A stretch of 64,000 nt of DNA from VRUE01 sp035605695. GTDB lineage: Bacteria; Actinomycetota; Thermoleophilia; Solirubrobacterales; 70-9. The translations under genes and the position numbers were made by a program. The DNA is taken from assembly GCA_035605695.1 (NCBI GenBank), contig DATNGZ010000077.1, positions 1 to 64,000 on the forward strand. The letters are read 5' to 3'. Each line of letters begins with the position of its first letter. Position 1 is the stretch's first letter. Of this stretch, positions 9,110 through 18,181 are shown in pieces. The notes beneath the pieces were generated by a model, which ran no database searches, had not been told where the DNA came from, and saw only the letters and a program-made list of their open reading frames with translations.

Positions 9110-10264
9110 TCAGAGCAGGCCCTCGTAGACGGCGCGCGTTTCGTCGACCATGCGCTCGACCGAGAACTCCGCGGCTTTTTTGAGCCCTGCCGCGACTTGA
9201 CGCGAGCGCTCGGCTTGATCGAGGCCGACCAGCCATCCCAGGGAGTCGGCGATCTCCTCGACCGCGTAGGGCGAGAAGCTGCGACCGACTCCAGCGGTGA
9301 CCTCAGGCAGGCTGCCCGCATCGGACACGGCGATCGGGCAGCCTGCGCCCATCGCCTCCACCACCGGCATCCCGAAGCCCTCGAAGAGAGAGGGGAAGAT
9401 CAGGCCGGTTGAACGGGCGTAGAGCGATGAGAGCATCTCCTCGCTCACATGGCCGAGCCGCAGCACCCGCTGCTCGAGGCCGAGCCGGGTAATCGCCCCT
9501 TCGACCGCTGCCCACGAGTGTTGCGTGGGGCCGATCAGGACCAGGTGTAGGTCGTTGCCAGAGCGCTCGCGATGCAGCGCAAGGCCCTCGAGCAGCCGCT
9601 CGTGGTTCTTGGCCGGCAGTGGCGATGCCGGATAGACGACCCAGGGCTCCTCGTCTTTGCCGAGGCCTGCCGGCAACTCGATCCCACCCGGATCGGCCAC
9701 GAGGGTGTTGCGCGCGGCCAGGGGAACGGTGGAGACCTTCTCCCTGGGTAGATCGAAGCGCTCGCAGATCGTCCGCCGGCTGAACTCGGAGATCGTGATG
9801 ATGTGGTCTGCCGCTTGAGCCGAGGGACGCCAGCGAAGCCGGCGCAGCAGCCGATCGCGGCGCGAGAAGAACTCGGGGAAAAACTCGTGCTGGACATCGT
9901 GTATCGACAGCACCCAAGGGCCTTTGCGCTCCGCGGTGGGCCCGTTCATGAAGGCGATCGGCCAGTGGACCAGGTCCGCGACCGGCGCCGGGCCAGCGAA
10001 GCCCAGATCAAGCGCCCAGGGCTTGCGGGCGGCGACGGCCTGATTCAACACCTTGGCCGGCGCCGACTGGGTATGGCTTGGGGCGATCGCGACTTCGGCG
10101 GCCGGGGCGAGTTCCTCGAGCTCAGCCGCAACCGTCTGCGATGCAAGCGTGACGCACTCGATGTCCTCGGCCCGCGAGAGCCCGTCGATCAGGGCCGCTG
10201 TGCAAAAGCCGGAGCCGCCCTGCCGGCAGCTGGGCAGGGCCAAGGAGTTGACGAGGACCTTCAT
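9110..10264 (-). CDS. GT4 family glycosyltransferase
   Basis: 384 residues, GT-B fold. The N-terminal acceptor domain starts MKVLVNSLALPS with the GGSGF glycine-rich loop. The C-terminal donor domain has VYPASPLPAKNHERLLEGL and the GT4 signature FPSLFEGFGMPVVEAMGAG, with the conserved E-x7-E pair. It transfers a sugar from a nucleotide donor to a lipid-linked glycan in the cytoplasm. ATG 10264 fits the beginning of the first beta strand; the 24 codons upstream are not conserved-looking. Confidence 0.92.
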   Translation of the reverse strand: MKVLVNSLALPSCRQGGSGFCTAALIDGLSRAEDIECVTLASQTVAAELEELAPAAEVAIAPSHTQSAPAKVLNQAVAARKPWALDLGFAGPAPVADLVHWPIAFMNGPTAERKGPWVLSIHDVQHEFFPEFFSRRDRLLRRLRWRPSAQAADHIITISEFSRRTICERFDLPREKVSTVPLAARNTLVADPGGIELPAGLGKDEEPWVVYPASPLPAKNHERLLEGLALHRERSGNDLHLVLIGPTQHSWAAVEGAITRLGLEQRVLRLGHVSEEMLSSLYARSTGLIFPSLFEGFGMPVVEAMGAGCPIAVSDAGSLPEVTAGVGRSFSPYAVEEIADSLGWLVGLDQAERSRQVAAGLKKAAEFSVERMVDETRAVYEGLL

Positions 10265-10274
10265 CGAGTTCGGC

Positions 10275-10280
10275 AGTCTA
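10275..10280 (-). promoter_or_regulatory. Putative -10 element TAGACT for the GT4 gene ending at 9110
   Basis: On the minus strand, 10 bases before ATG 10264. It lies back to back with the TAGGAT element of the divergent chain-length gene in a 60-base intergenic region. Confidence 0.4.
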
Positions 10281-10312
10281 GGGCGACGGGGCCTGTCTTC
10301 TGAAATCGCCAA

Positions 10313-10318
10313 TAGGAT
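10313..10318 (+). promoter_or_regulatory. Putative -10 element TAGGAT for the chain-length gene
   Basis: TANNNT hexamer ending 6 bases before GTG 10325, consistent with a leaderless mRNA. Confidence 0.5.
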
Positions 10319-10324
10319 GCGGCC

Positions 10325-11440
10325 GTGCTTGAGCAAGGGGGGACGCTTACCGGAATCGCGGCGGCGCGCGAGGGACTCGCGGCGCTCAGGGCCTATGCCT
10401 GGTTGGTGGTTGGGCTGGCCATTCTCGGCCTGGCCATCGGCTATCTGACTTCGGCCTCAGAAGATGAAAGCAAGTACCGGGTTTGGGTCACCGCACAGGC
10501 GCTGGGAACAAATGACTCGGTTACGGATATCGGAATCACTACCCCGGACGGGCCCCAGGCCGCGGACTTTCTTGGCGCGGGAATCGTCTCCCGCCTCGAA
10601 TCCTCGACGGGCCATGATTACGACTACCTAATCGACCACCTGGGACTGTCGCAGCCACCCGACGGGGGGCCGAATCCACCGATAGCCCTGATCGCGAGCG
10701 CCGACTCCGAAACGGCAGCGCGAGCCCTGCTTCTGAATTGGATGAAGGCGGTTCACGAAGCTCGCCTTCATTACGTCAACGGTGTCCTGATCCGCGGTGA
10801 ACGCGGGCTGCAAAAAAGCCTTGCCCGTGCGAGCGTTCGCAATGAACCGGCCACCCAGCGGGCGATCGCCGATCTGCTCGCGAGAACGCAGGCCCTGCGG
10901 GCGACCCTGAGCATTGACTACGCGATTCACCGTGCGCCCAAAAGCTTCGAAGAAGCCACGGTATCGAGGCCACGCGCGGCCGCGATCGGTGGCGTCGCCG
11001 GCGTGATCGCCGGCCTTGCCCTGGCGCTCCTTATCTCGCTGCTGGGTGGCCGCCTGCGCACTGCTGAGGGTGTCGAGGCCGCGCTCGGCATCAAGCTCCT
11101 GACCGATCTGAGGTCGTCTGGCGGTATTCCCTCGCCGGAACATGCCAGGGAGCGCCTGCGAGCGATCGGCAATGGGCAGCTGCCCTCCCTCCTCCTCCTG
11201 CTCCCCTGTGGGAGCGTGACGGTTGATGCGGCAGCGAAGCTTTCGGGCTCCCTTGGGCAAGGCACTGAGGTGCGCGTCACCGAACCACCAGGCAGCTCGG
11301 GGCTCCTTGCCGAGCTCGAGCAAGCGGATGCCTACGCGATCGTCGCCAGTCCGGGCGCCGTACGCCGCTCCGAGGTGGCTGCGCTGGGGGCCGAGCTCGA
11401 CGGGGTCGGCATCGCTCCCGCCGGGCTCATCGTCGTCTGA
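10325..11440 (+). CDS. Wzz/CapA-like chain-length protein with vestigial kinase-like tail
   Basis: 371 residues. Transmembrane segments lie near residues 25-41 and 218-239, enclosing an extracytoplasmic domain of about 175 residues, the layout of polysaccharide co-polymerases that set chain length. After the second segment comes the family's RTAEGVEAALGIKLL element. The remaining 100 residues have the strand order of a BY-kinase (LLLLPCGSVTVDAAAKLSG, then AYAIVASPGAVRRSEVA), but the Walker A lysine and Walker B aspartates are absent. Thus kinase activity is not expected. It stands alone, divergent from a GT4 gene and convergent with another. Confidence 0.78.
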   Translation: MLEQGGTLTGIAAAREGLAALRAYAWLVVGLAILGLAIGYLTSASEDESKYRVWVTAQALGTNDSVTDIGITTPDGPQAADFLGAGIVSRLESSTGHDYDYLIDHLGLSQPPDGGPNPPIALIASADSETAARALLLNWMKAVHEARLHYVNGVLIRGERGLQKSLARASVRNEPATQRAIADLLARTQALRATLSIDYAIHRAPKSFEEATVSRPRAAAIGGVAGVIAGLALALLISLLGGRLRTAEGVEAALGIKLLTDLRSSGGIPSPEHARERLRAIGNGQLPSLLLLLPCGSVTVDAAAKLSGSLGQGTEVRVTEPPGSSGLLAELEQADAYAIVASPGAVRRSEVAALGAELDGVGIAPAGLIVV

Positions 11441-12649
11441 TCAGCGCCTTCGCGCCAGGGCGCGCTCGTAGTAGGCGATCGTCTGAGCGGCAATCGCTTC
11501 GGGGTCGAATAGCTCGAGTGCGCGCGCTCTGCCGCGACGGCCGATCTGCTCGGCGCGATCACGGTCGGTCAGCACCCACTCGATCGCGCCGGCGAGCTCG
11601 CTTGGCTCACCGGTGTTCGTCAGGACCGCGTCCTCACGGTCGTGGAGCAGTTCGCCAAAGCCGACCCGGAAGGTGACGGTTGGCCGCTCGGAAAGCAGGT
11701 AGTCATGAACCTTTGCCGGCAGGCGCAGCCGGTTGAAATCGGTGGGGGCGCCTGGCTGGACGAGGACGGCCGCCTCCGCCATCAGCGCTTGGACATCGCC
11801 AGGGTCCTCGAGGAAGCCGAGAAAATGCGTCCGCTTGGCGCCGCTGCCGGTGATCGCCCGCAGCTGGTCCAGCTCATAGCGTGGGGCGATCCTGCCGGTG
11901 TGGACCAGGTGGGCGCCGGCATCGGTCTCGGCGACCCGCGCAAAGGCGTGCAGAAGCACATCGAGATCTGGGTATTGGGCGCGGTAGACGCTGCCGGTGT
12001 AGAGGATCAGCGGCCCGGTCTCGGGTAGTCCGAGGCGCTTGCGCAGGCCCGCCGCCGGCCGCGGCGGATCCTCGCGCGGAATCGTCGGCAGGATGCTCTC
12101 GCACTCGATCCCGTAGCGCTCGCCCACCGCCTCGGCGAGGGTGGGGACGATCGCATCGAATCCACTCGCCCTGGCCACCATCCTGCGGTAGAGGAGGGGG
12201 TGCTTGTACGGCCAGCGCCTCGGAAAAAGCGTTCCGGCGGCCAGCATCGCGGGGCGGCCCAACCGCCCGCGCAGCCCCGATCCGCCCGCCTCCTTGGCCA
12301 GCGACTCGTCGTCGTCGGCGAAGCGCACGCAGAGCGCCGCCGAGGCGCGCTTAGCGAGCTGAAGGGAGGCGGAGAGCGGCGCGGTGCGCGGCTCGTAGCA
12401 GTGGACCAGATCCGGTCCCAAGCGCTCGACCAGGGCGCGGGTGCGGCGATTGACCATCGGACCCGTAAAGCCGTAGTCGTGAACCTCGACCTCGGAGTGA
12501 CGATCGGTGGCGAAGCGGACGGTGGCGGGGTCGCCCTCGATCATCACCATGCACTGCTGCCCAGCAGCGGTCAGGGCATCGGCGAGCCGCAGCGTTTGGC
12601 GGGCTCCCGGCGCGCGGAAATCGGCCAGGCAGACGAGCAGGATCTTCAT
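11441..12649 (-). CDS. GT4 family glycosyltransferase
   Basis: 402 residues, GT-B fold. The start MKILLVCLADFRAPGARQ matches the acceptor-domain first strand. The donor domain has LILYTGSVYRAQYPDLDVLL and ends with KVHDYLLSERPTVTF, in place of the more common E-x7-E signature, so it is a diverged GT4. It is third in the minus-strand unit polymerase - epimerase - GT4, with 12 bases between it and the epimerase gene. Its stop directly abuts the stop of the chain-length gene. Confidence 0.88.
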   Translation of the reverse strand: MKILLVCLADFRAPGARQTLRLADALTAAGQQCMVMIEGDPATVRFATDRHSEVEVHDYGFTGPMVNRRTRALVERLGPDLVHCYEPRTAPLSASLQLAKRASAALCVRFADDDESLAKEAGGSGLRGRLGRPAMLAAGTLFPRRWPYKHPLLYRRMVARASGFDAIVPTLAEAVGERYGIECESILPTIPREDPPRPAAGLRKRLGLPETGPLILYTGSVYRAQYPDLDVLLHAFARVAETDAGAHLVHTGRIAPRYELDQLRAITGSGAKRTHFLGFLEDPGDVQALMAEAAVLVQPGAPTDFNRLRLPAKVHDYLLSERPTVTFRVGFGELLHDREDAVLTNTGEPSELAGAIEWVLTDRDRAEQIGRRGRARALELFDPEAIAAQTIAYYERALARRR

Positions 12650-12661
12650 TGGCGACGGGGG

Positions 12662-13735
12662 CTAGGCGCTGCCAGCGGTTGCCTGGAGCCGGCTTTCCTG
12701 CGCCGCGAGAACTCGCCCGAGGCCCTGATCCAGCGAAATCGTTGGCTCCCAGCCAAGGCGGGCGCGAGCGGTCTCGACATCGGCGTAGCGGGCGTGGACG
12801 CCAACGGGGCCCTCGCCGGTTCCCTTCACTTCGGGCTCGTAGCCCGCGAGTCGCGCGTAGGTGCTCGCGACTTCGAGGAAACTCGTCGCCTTGCCGCTGC
12901 CGATGTTGATCCCCGAGCCGTCCTCGATCAGCTCCAGCGCCCGCCGCATCGCGACGATGCAGTCGTCGATGTGGACGAAGTCGCGGCTCTGCTGGCCGGA
13001 GCCCCAGACGACCAACGGATCCTCGCGAGCCGCCGCCCGCGCCCCGATTGCCGGCACCGGATAGGTCGTGTCCTGTTCCTCGCCGTAGCCGGAGAACGGC
13101 CGCACGCAGCAGGCGGGAACGCCGTGGCGCTGGGCGAAGAGGTGGGTGAGGAACTCCCCGGTGAGCTTGCTCCAGCCGTAGGTCATGTCGGGCATGCCGA
13201 TCTTGGCATTGGGGATGTCGATGTAGGACTCGCGCAGCGGAACCGAGCCCTCCTCCTCCTGCAGGTCGATCGGGTAGGCGGCGCTGGAGCTGGCGTAGAG
13301 CAGGCGCGAGATCGCGCCGCTCTTCGAAGCCCACATGAAGAAGACACTGTCGATCGCAAGATCGAGGCCGACGACCAGCGGCTCTTCCTCGATCTTCTTG
13401 CGGCCGCCGACGATCGAGGCCAGGTGGTACGCCTCAGCGAAGCTCGGCCACTCGACCTGATCGCTTGCGAGCGCCGTTCCGATCCCGATCGACGGGCCGA
13501 GCAGGGAGATCACGTCTGCCTCGAAAAAGCGGACCGTCTGGGACCCCGCAACGTACACCCGCGGCCGCTCCCCCGAGCCTTCGGCGCCGGGGAGTATCTG
13601 CGGCAGCCAGGTGTCGGGATGGGTCCCGGTCGAGAGGTCATCGACCAGCCACAGCTCCTCGAAGTCTGCGAGGAGGCTGCGAACGAGATTGCGCCCGACG
13701 AACCCGCACGCGCCCGTAATCAAGACCGGGCCCAC
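12662..13735 (-). CDS. NAD-dependent epimerase/dehydratase (extended SDR)
   Basis: 357 residues. N-terminal GACGFVGRNL is the nucleotide-binding glycine motif. LLYASSSAAYP supplies the catalytic serine region and YGWSK the Tyr-x3-Lys pair. SRDFVHIDDC is typical of sugar-nucleotide epimerases. The precise substrate cannot be read from the sequence; UDP-glucose/UDP-glucuronate 4-epimerase or a GDP-sugar enzyme are possible. The start is GTG 13735 with a strong GGGGGG ribosome site. It lies 37 bases downstream of the polymerase gene in one operon. Confidence 0.88.
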   Translation of the reverse strand: MGPVLITGACGFVGRNLVRSLLADFEELWLVDDLSTGTHPDTWLPQILPGAEGSGERPRVYVAGSQTVRFFEADVISLLGPSIGIGTALASDQVEWPSFAEAYHLASIVGGRKKIEEEPLVVGLDLAIDSVFFMWASKSGAISRLLYASSSAAYPIDLQEEEGSVPLRESYIDIPNAKIGMPDMTYGWSKLTGEFLTHLFAQRHGVPACCVRPFSGYGEEQDTTYPVPAIGARAAAREDPLVVWGSGQQSRDFVHIDDCIVAMRRALELIEDGSGINIGSGKATSFLEVASTYARLAGYEPEVKGTGEGPVGVHARYADVETARARLGWEPTISLDQGLGRVLAAQESRLQATAGSA

Positions 13736-13772
13736 TGACCCCCCTTTTCGCGGTTTGACATAGCGCGGCAGT

Positions 13773-15167
13773 CTAGGCGACGCTCTCCCCGCGGGTTGCG
13801 CCCGGCGGGTTGAAGTCGCAGCAGCGCGAGAGGAGTCCGATCGTCACCCCGGCCATCAGCGCAACGCGCGGGTTGGTGAAGGCGAGTAGCAGGAACGGTG
13901 GCGCGCAGACGGCGAGCGAGTAGGTCAGCCAGCGGCCCGCGCCGCCGCTGGCGCGGTAAGAGCGGAAGATGCGGCGCCCGACCACCGCTGACGTAGCCAG
14001 GATCAGGCCAAGGCCGAGTAGGCCGAACTTGTAGACCCAGTCGAGGCCGTAGACGTGCCAGCCAAGCCGAGTCAGCGCGTTCTCATCGCTGCCGAAGGCG
14101 GCGATATCCACCGGCGAACGGATTTCCGAGCGCCAGAGGACCCCAATTCCCCGTCCGGTGATCCACTGGGCGCCGTTGACGTTGCGGTCGAAGTTCTGCA
14201 ACTCGGCTTTGCGCTGACTGCTTGAGGCATCGTTGGTGTGGAGCAGGCTCGAGGTGAGCGTGTATCGCGCTTGGTTGAACAGCGGCCGACCGGGGCCGAG
14301 GGCGACCGCAACCGTGGCGATCAGCAGCAGCGCGCCGCCGCTCAGCAGGAGACGGCGCGCGCCGATCCCGAGTGATCGCACGACAACCGCGGCGCCGATC
14401 ATCAGGACGGCGCCGCGTCGCAGCGAAAGCAGGTTGACGACGAAAACAGCCGCCGTACCGGCGATGGCGAAAATCGAGCCTTGAAGGGTGAGGCGACCGT
14501 CGACGAGCGCACCCCAGGCCAACGCCACCGGCAGCATCAGCAGCAGACCGTCCTCGGTGATCAGGAGGGCGGGCCGGCTGAGGATGGTGGTGAAGCCCGT
14601 CTCGCCGGTGAGGCCGTAGGTGATGAGCAGCTGCAGGGCGCGCAACACGATCAGACCCGCCAGGAGGAGCGTGAACCGCCGCAGCCCCTTGGCGTCGCGG
14701 ACGCAGCGGGTGACTATCAGGTACCCGGCGCCGAGCATCGCGACTCTCTCCAGGTCGGCTGTCATGTAGCGAATTTCGCCGAGGCTGCCGGCCAGGGCCA
14801 GCACCTGCAGGGCGATCAGGCTGAGCACGAGTATCGCCAGCGGCCGGTCGAAGTTGGTCGTCTTCGGGCGCACGGCGAGCAGGCGAATCGCCCAGGCGAC
14901 GGCGAGGACCGCCATCGCCAGCTCAAACGGATTGGCCGGTCCCAGCCTCAGCGACCACAGGTTGGTGTATTCGGTGTTGCTCAGCGCCGAGATCGTCGGC
15001 GGCGAGGCCGGGAAGAACGCGGCCAAGAGCAGGACCGCGAGCCCGATCTCCTCCAAGTGGTCGAAAACGAAGCCAATCAGGCCCGCAAGGTCGACCGAGC
15101 GCGGGACTGCCAGGACCGGGTTTGGTCGAGTTGTCCCCGTCTGCGATGTCGCCTCTCTCAGCTCCAA
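13773..15167 (-). CDS. O-antigen ligase/polymerase-like membrane protein (Wzy type)
   Basis: 464 residues with about 11-12 transmembrane segments and one large extracytoplasmic loop near residues 300-370 (NQARYTLTSSLLHTN, SSSQRKAELQ, WITGRGIGVLW). This layout is that of the O-antigen ligase/Wzy polymerase superfamily. It should polymerise lipid-linked repeat units or transfer the finished chain. The start is TTG 15167, which has a TANNNT element 9 bases upstream and is divergent from rmlA. A second, larger member of this superfamily is encoded at 22294-24207. Confidence 0.82.
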   Translation of the reverse strand: MELREATSQTGTTRPNPVLAVPRSVDLAGLIGFVFDHLEEIGLAVLLLAAFFPASPPTISALSNTEYTNLWSLRLGPANPFELAMAVLAVAWAIRLLAVRPKTTNFDRPLAILVLSLIALQVLALAGSLGEIRYMTADLERVAMLGAGYLIVTRCVRDAKGLRRFTLLLAGLIVLRALQLLITYGLTGETGFTTILSRPALLITEDGLLLMLPVALAWGALVDGRLTLQGSIFAIAGTAAVFVVNLLSLRRGAVLMIGAAVVVRSLGIGARRLLLSGGALLLIATVAVALGPGRPLFNQARYTLTSSLLHTNDASSSQRKAELQNFDRNVNGAQWITGRGIGVLWRSEIRSPVDIAAFGSDENALTRLGWHVYGLDWVYKFGLLGLGLILATSAVVGRRIFRSYRASGGAGRWLTYSLAVCAPPFLLLAFTNPRVALMAGVTIGLLSRCCDFNPPGATRGESVA

Positions 15168-15175
15168 ACCATCGA

Positions 15176-15182
15176 TAGCCTA
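15176..15182. promoter_or_regulatory. Overlapping divergent -10 elements between polymerase and rmlA
   Basis: The near-palindrome TAGCCTA gives TAGCCT on the plus strand (13 bases before rmlA ATG 15195) and TAGGCT on the minus strand (9 bases before the polymerase TTG 15167). The two -10 boxes share five base pairs. Confidence 0.4.
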
Positions 15183-15194
15183 GGCGCCCTGCTC

Positions 15195-16271
15195 ATGCAA
15201 GACCTCAAAGGCCTGATCCTCTCCGGTGGGGCCGGGACGCGACTGCGCCCGATCACCCACACCTCGGCGAAGCAGCTGGTTCCCGTCGCCAACAAGCCCG
15301 TGCTCTTTTACGGGATTGAGGCGCTGGTCGATGCCGGCGTCACCGAGATCGGGATCATCATCGCCCCGGAGACCGGCGACGAGATCCGCGAGGCGGCCGG
15401 CGACGGCTCTGCTTTCGGCGCCAAGATCACCTACATCGTCCAGGACAAACCCGCCGGCCTCGCCCACGCCGTGCTCACCGCGGAGGAGTTCATCGGCGGC
15501 TCGCCCTTCGTCATGTACCTCGGCGACAACCTGCTCGCGGACGGCCTGCGCGGCCTCGTCTCCACCTTCCGCGCTGAGGAACCCGACGCGCTGATCCTGC
15601 TGACGCCGGTCGATGACCCGCAGTCCTACGGCGTTGCCGAGTTGGACGGGGAGCGGATCGTGCGCCTGGTCGAGAAGCCCAAAGACCCGCCTTCCAACCT
15701 CGCCCTCGTCGGCGTCTACCTCTTCTCCCCGCCGATCTTCGAGGCCGCCCGTGCCCTCGAGCCCTCCTGGCGCGGCGAGCTAGAGATCACCGAGGCGATC
15801 CAGAGCCTGATCGAAGAGGGCAAGACCGTTAAGTCCGAGGTCGTCAGCGGCTGGTGGAAGGACACCGGCCAGCTCGCCGACATGCTCGAGGCCAACCGGC
15901 TCGTGCTGGAGGAGATCGAAACCAAGATCGAGGGCGAGGTCGACGAGGCGTCGAAGATCGAGGGCCGCGTCGTCGTCGAGCCAGGTGCCGTGATCAAGGG
16001 CTCGGTCGTCCGCGGCCCAGCGGTGATCGGCGCCGGCGCCCGCATCGAGGACGCCTACGTCGGCCCCTACACCTCGATCGGCGACGACGTTTGCGTGCGT
16101 CGCTCCGAAGTCGAGCACTCAATCATCCTCGCCGGCTCGATCGTCGAGGACCTCGGCACCCGCATGGAGGCGAGCCTGCTCGGCCGCGAAGTCAAGCTCA
16201 CCCGCAGCGACGGCATGCCAAAGACGCTGCGGATGCTGGTCGGCGACAAGTCAGAGATCAAGATCATCTGA
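15195..16271 (+). CDS. rmlA: Glucose-1-phosphate thymidylyltransferase, long form
   Basis: 358 residues. It joins glucose-1-phosphate and dTTP to give dTDP-glucose, the first step of dTDP-L-rhamnose synthesis. The start has LILSGGAGTRLRP (nucleotidyltransferase signature) and SAKQLVPVANKP; VMYLGDN and VEKPKDP are further conserved blocks. Beyond residue 240 it carries a left-handed beta-helix tail with hexapeptide-like repeats (GAVIKGSVVRGPAVIGAGA), which marks the long actinobacterial/archaeal form rather than the short enteric RmlA. It heads the operon rmlA-D-B-C. Confidence 0.93.
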   Translation: MQDLKGLILSGGAGTRLRPITHTSAKQLVPVANKPVLFYGIEALVDAGVTEIGIIIAPETGDEIREAAGDGSAFGAKITYIVQDKPAGLAHAVLTAEEFIGGSPFVMYLGDNLLADGLRGLVSTFRAEEPDALILLTPVDDPQSYGVAELDGERIVRLVEKPKDPPSNLALVGVYLFSPPIFEAARALEPSWRGELEITEAIQSLIEEGKTVKSEVVSGWWKDTGQLADMLEANRLVLEEIETKIEGEVDEASKIEGRVVVEPGAVIKGSVVRGPAVIGAGARIEDAYVGPYTSIGDDVCVRRSEVEHSIILAGSIVEDLGTRMEASLLGREVKLTRSDGMPKTLRMLVGDKSEIKII

Positions 16272-16346
16272 GAAGTGTTCGTGGAGCCGCCCATCTGCTC
16301 AGTGGGGCTCGTGGAAGACCTCGAAGTGAAGATCGTTGCTAACTAG

Positions 16347-17201
16347 ATGAAGGTTCTCGTCACAGGCGCCGGCGGCATGCTCGGCCGCGACGTCGTGCTC
16401 GCTGCCGGCAACGCCGGCCATGACGTGGTTGGCTTCGGGCACACCGAGCTCGACGTCGCCGAGGGGGCGATCGTCACGTCAAAGTTCGAGCTCGAGCGGC
16501 CCGACGTGGTGATCAACTGCGCCGCTTGGACCGACGTCGATGGGGCGGAGGAGTCCGAGGATGCGGCGCTGACCATCAATGGCACGGCCGCCGGGCACGT
16601 CGCCGCCGCGGCCGCCGCGGTCGGCTCTTCCGTTGTCTACGTCTCCAGCGACTACGTCTTCGATGGCGCCAAGGGCGCGCCCTACGTCGAAACCGACCAG
16701 ACCGCGCCGCTCTCCGCCTACGGCCGCACGAAGCTGGCCGGCGAGGAGGCGACCGCGGTCGCCAACAAGCGCCACTTCATCGTTCGCTCCTCCTGGCTCT
16801 TCGGCATCGGTGGCTCCAACTTCGTCGAGACGATGCTGCGCCTCGCCTCGACCCAGAACGAGGTGCTTGTCGTGCGCGACCAGGTCGGTTCGCCGACCTA
16901 CACCTGGCACCTTGCCTACGGCATCGTCCGCCTGATCGAGGGGATCGAGTTCGGCATCCACCACATGGCCGCGGCTGGCGCCTGCTCTTGGTATGACTTC
17001 GCTCGAGAGATCTTCGAGCAGGCTGAGGTCGAGTGCCGAGTGCTCTCAGCGACGACCGACATGCTCGGCCGTCCCGCACCGCGTCCGGCCTATTCGGCCC
17101 TGACCAGCCAGCGCCAACACGCGATCGAGCTGCCTTCGTGGCGCGACGGTCTCGCCGCGTATCTATCCCAACGCGCCACCGAGCGGGAGGCAGCCGTATG
17201 A
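16347..17201 (+). CDS. rmlD: dTDP-4-dehydrorhamnose reductase
   Basis: 284 residues, SDR fold. It reduces dTDP-4-keto-L-rhamnose to dTDP-L-rhamnose with NAD(P)H. Motifs include VTGAGGMLGRD for cofactor binding, NCAAWTDVDGAE, VSSDYVFDG and YGRTKLAGE (Tyr-x3-Lys). The 75-base gap after rmlA holds nothing I recognise. The stop overlaps the rmlB start as ATGA, indicating coupling. Confidence 0.95.
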   Translation: MKVLVTGAGGMLGRDVVLAAGNAGHDVVGFGHTELDVAEGAIVTSKFELERPDVVINCAAWTDVDGAEESEDAALTINGTAAGHVAAAAAAVGSSVVYVSSDYVFDGAKGAPYVETDQTAPLSAYGRTKLAGEEATAVANKRHFIVRSSWLFGIGGSNFVETMLRLASTQNEVLVVRDQVGSPTYTWHLAYGIVRLIEGIEFGIHHMAAAGACSWYDFAREIFEQAEVECRVLSATTDMLGRPAPRPAYSALTSQRQHAIELPSWRDGLAAYLSQRATEREAAV

Positions 17202-18181
17202 AGCTCCTAGTCACCGGCGCCGCCGGTTTCATCGGGTCCACCTATGTTCGCCTGGTCGGCGACCAGCACGATGTCCGCGTCCTCGACAAGCTCACCTACG
17301 CCGGGCGCCGCGAGAACCTGCCCGAGGGGACGGAGCTGGTTGTCGGCGCGATCGAGGATCCCGACGTTGTTCGTGAAGCGATGGAGGGTTGCGACGCGGT
17401 CGTCAACTTCGCCGCTGAGTCCCACGTCGACCGTTCGATCGAGGACCAGGAGGCCTTTGCCCGCACTCACCTGATCGGGACCGGGATCCTGCTCGAGGCG
17501 GCCCGGGAGCTGGGTGTTGAGCGCTACCTTCAGGTCTCCACCGACGAGGTCTACGGCTCGATCGAGTCTGGCTCCTTCACCGAGACTTCGCCGCTCGACC
17601 CTTCCTCGCCCTACTCGGCGACTAAGGCAGCGGGCGACCTGCTCGTCTCCGCTCACTTCTACACCTTCGGCTTGGAGGCGGTGATCTGCCGCGGATCAAA
17701 CAACTACGGCCCGCGCCAGTACCCCGAGAAGCTGATCCCGCTGATGGTCCTAAACGCGATCCACGGCGACTCGCTGCCGATCTACGGCGACGGTCGCCAG
17801 GTGCGCAACTGGCTCTACGTCGAGGACTTCTGCCGCGGTATTCACACCGTGCTGGAGAAGGGCCGCCCCGGCGAGGCCTACAACGTCGGTGGGCCCGACG
17901 AGTGCGAGAACATCGAGGTGGTCAAGCGCGTGATCGAGCTGACCGGCGGCGACGAATCCCTGATCGAGTACATCAAGGACCGCCCCGGCCACGATCGCCG
18001 CTACTCACTGGGCAGCGACAAGATTCGCGAGCAGCTCGGCTGGGAGGCCGAGGTGCGCTTTGCCGACGGTCTCGAGCGCACCGTTCAGTGGTATCGCGAC
18101 AACGAGGACTGGTGGGGGCCGATCCGCTCCGGCGAGTACCGCGAGTACTACGAAAAGCACTACGGACGGGCGCTCGGCTAG
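17198..18181 (+). CDS. rmlB: dTDP-glucose 4,6-dehydratase
   Basis: 327 residues, extended SDR. It oxidises and dehydrates dTDP-glucose to dTDP-4-keto-6-deoxyglucose. Motifs are VTGAAGFIGSTYVR, FAAESHVDRSI, STDEVYGS (with the catalytic Asp-Glu pair) and YSATKAAGD, followed by RGSNNYGPRQYPEKLIP. The ATG 17198 overlaps the rmlD stop by four bases, while the longer open frame upstream is a shadow of rmlD. The last base of its stop is the first base of the rmlC GTG. Confidence 0.96.
   Translation: MKLLVTGAAGFIGSTYVRLVGDQHDVRVLDKLTYAGRRENLPEGTELVVGAIEDPDVVREAMEGCDAVVNFAAESHVDRSIEDQEAFARTHLIGTGILLEAARELGVERYLQVSTDEVYGSIESGSFTETSPLDPSSPYSATKAAGDLLVSAHFYTFGLEAVICRGSNNYGPRQYPEKLIPLMVLNAIHGDSLPIYGDGRQVRNWLYVEDFCRGIHTVLEKGRPGEAYNVGGPDECENIEVVKRVIELTGGDESLIEYIKDRPGHDRRYSLGSDKIREQLGWEAEVRFADGLERTVQWYRDNEDWWGPIRSGEYREYYEKHYGRALG

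Noticed and set aside
13766..13777. CGGCAGTCTAGG occurs here and at 10271-10282, both near minus-strand genes
   Set aside because: A 12-base repeat is expected by chance many times in 64 kb. The copy here overlaps the polymerase stop codon. It does contain TAGACT on the minus strand, but 34 bases from the epimerase start, so a promoter is possible but unsupported.
16272..16346. 75-base gap between rmlA and rmlD as a possible regulatory site or small gene
   Set aside because: No clear hairpin, promoter or convincing small frame is visible. The genes on both sides clearly belong to one pathway.
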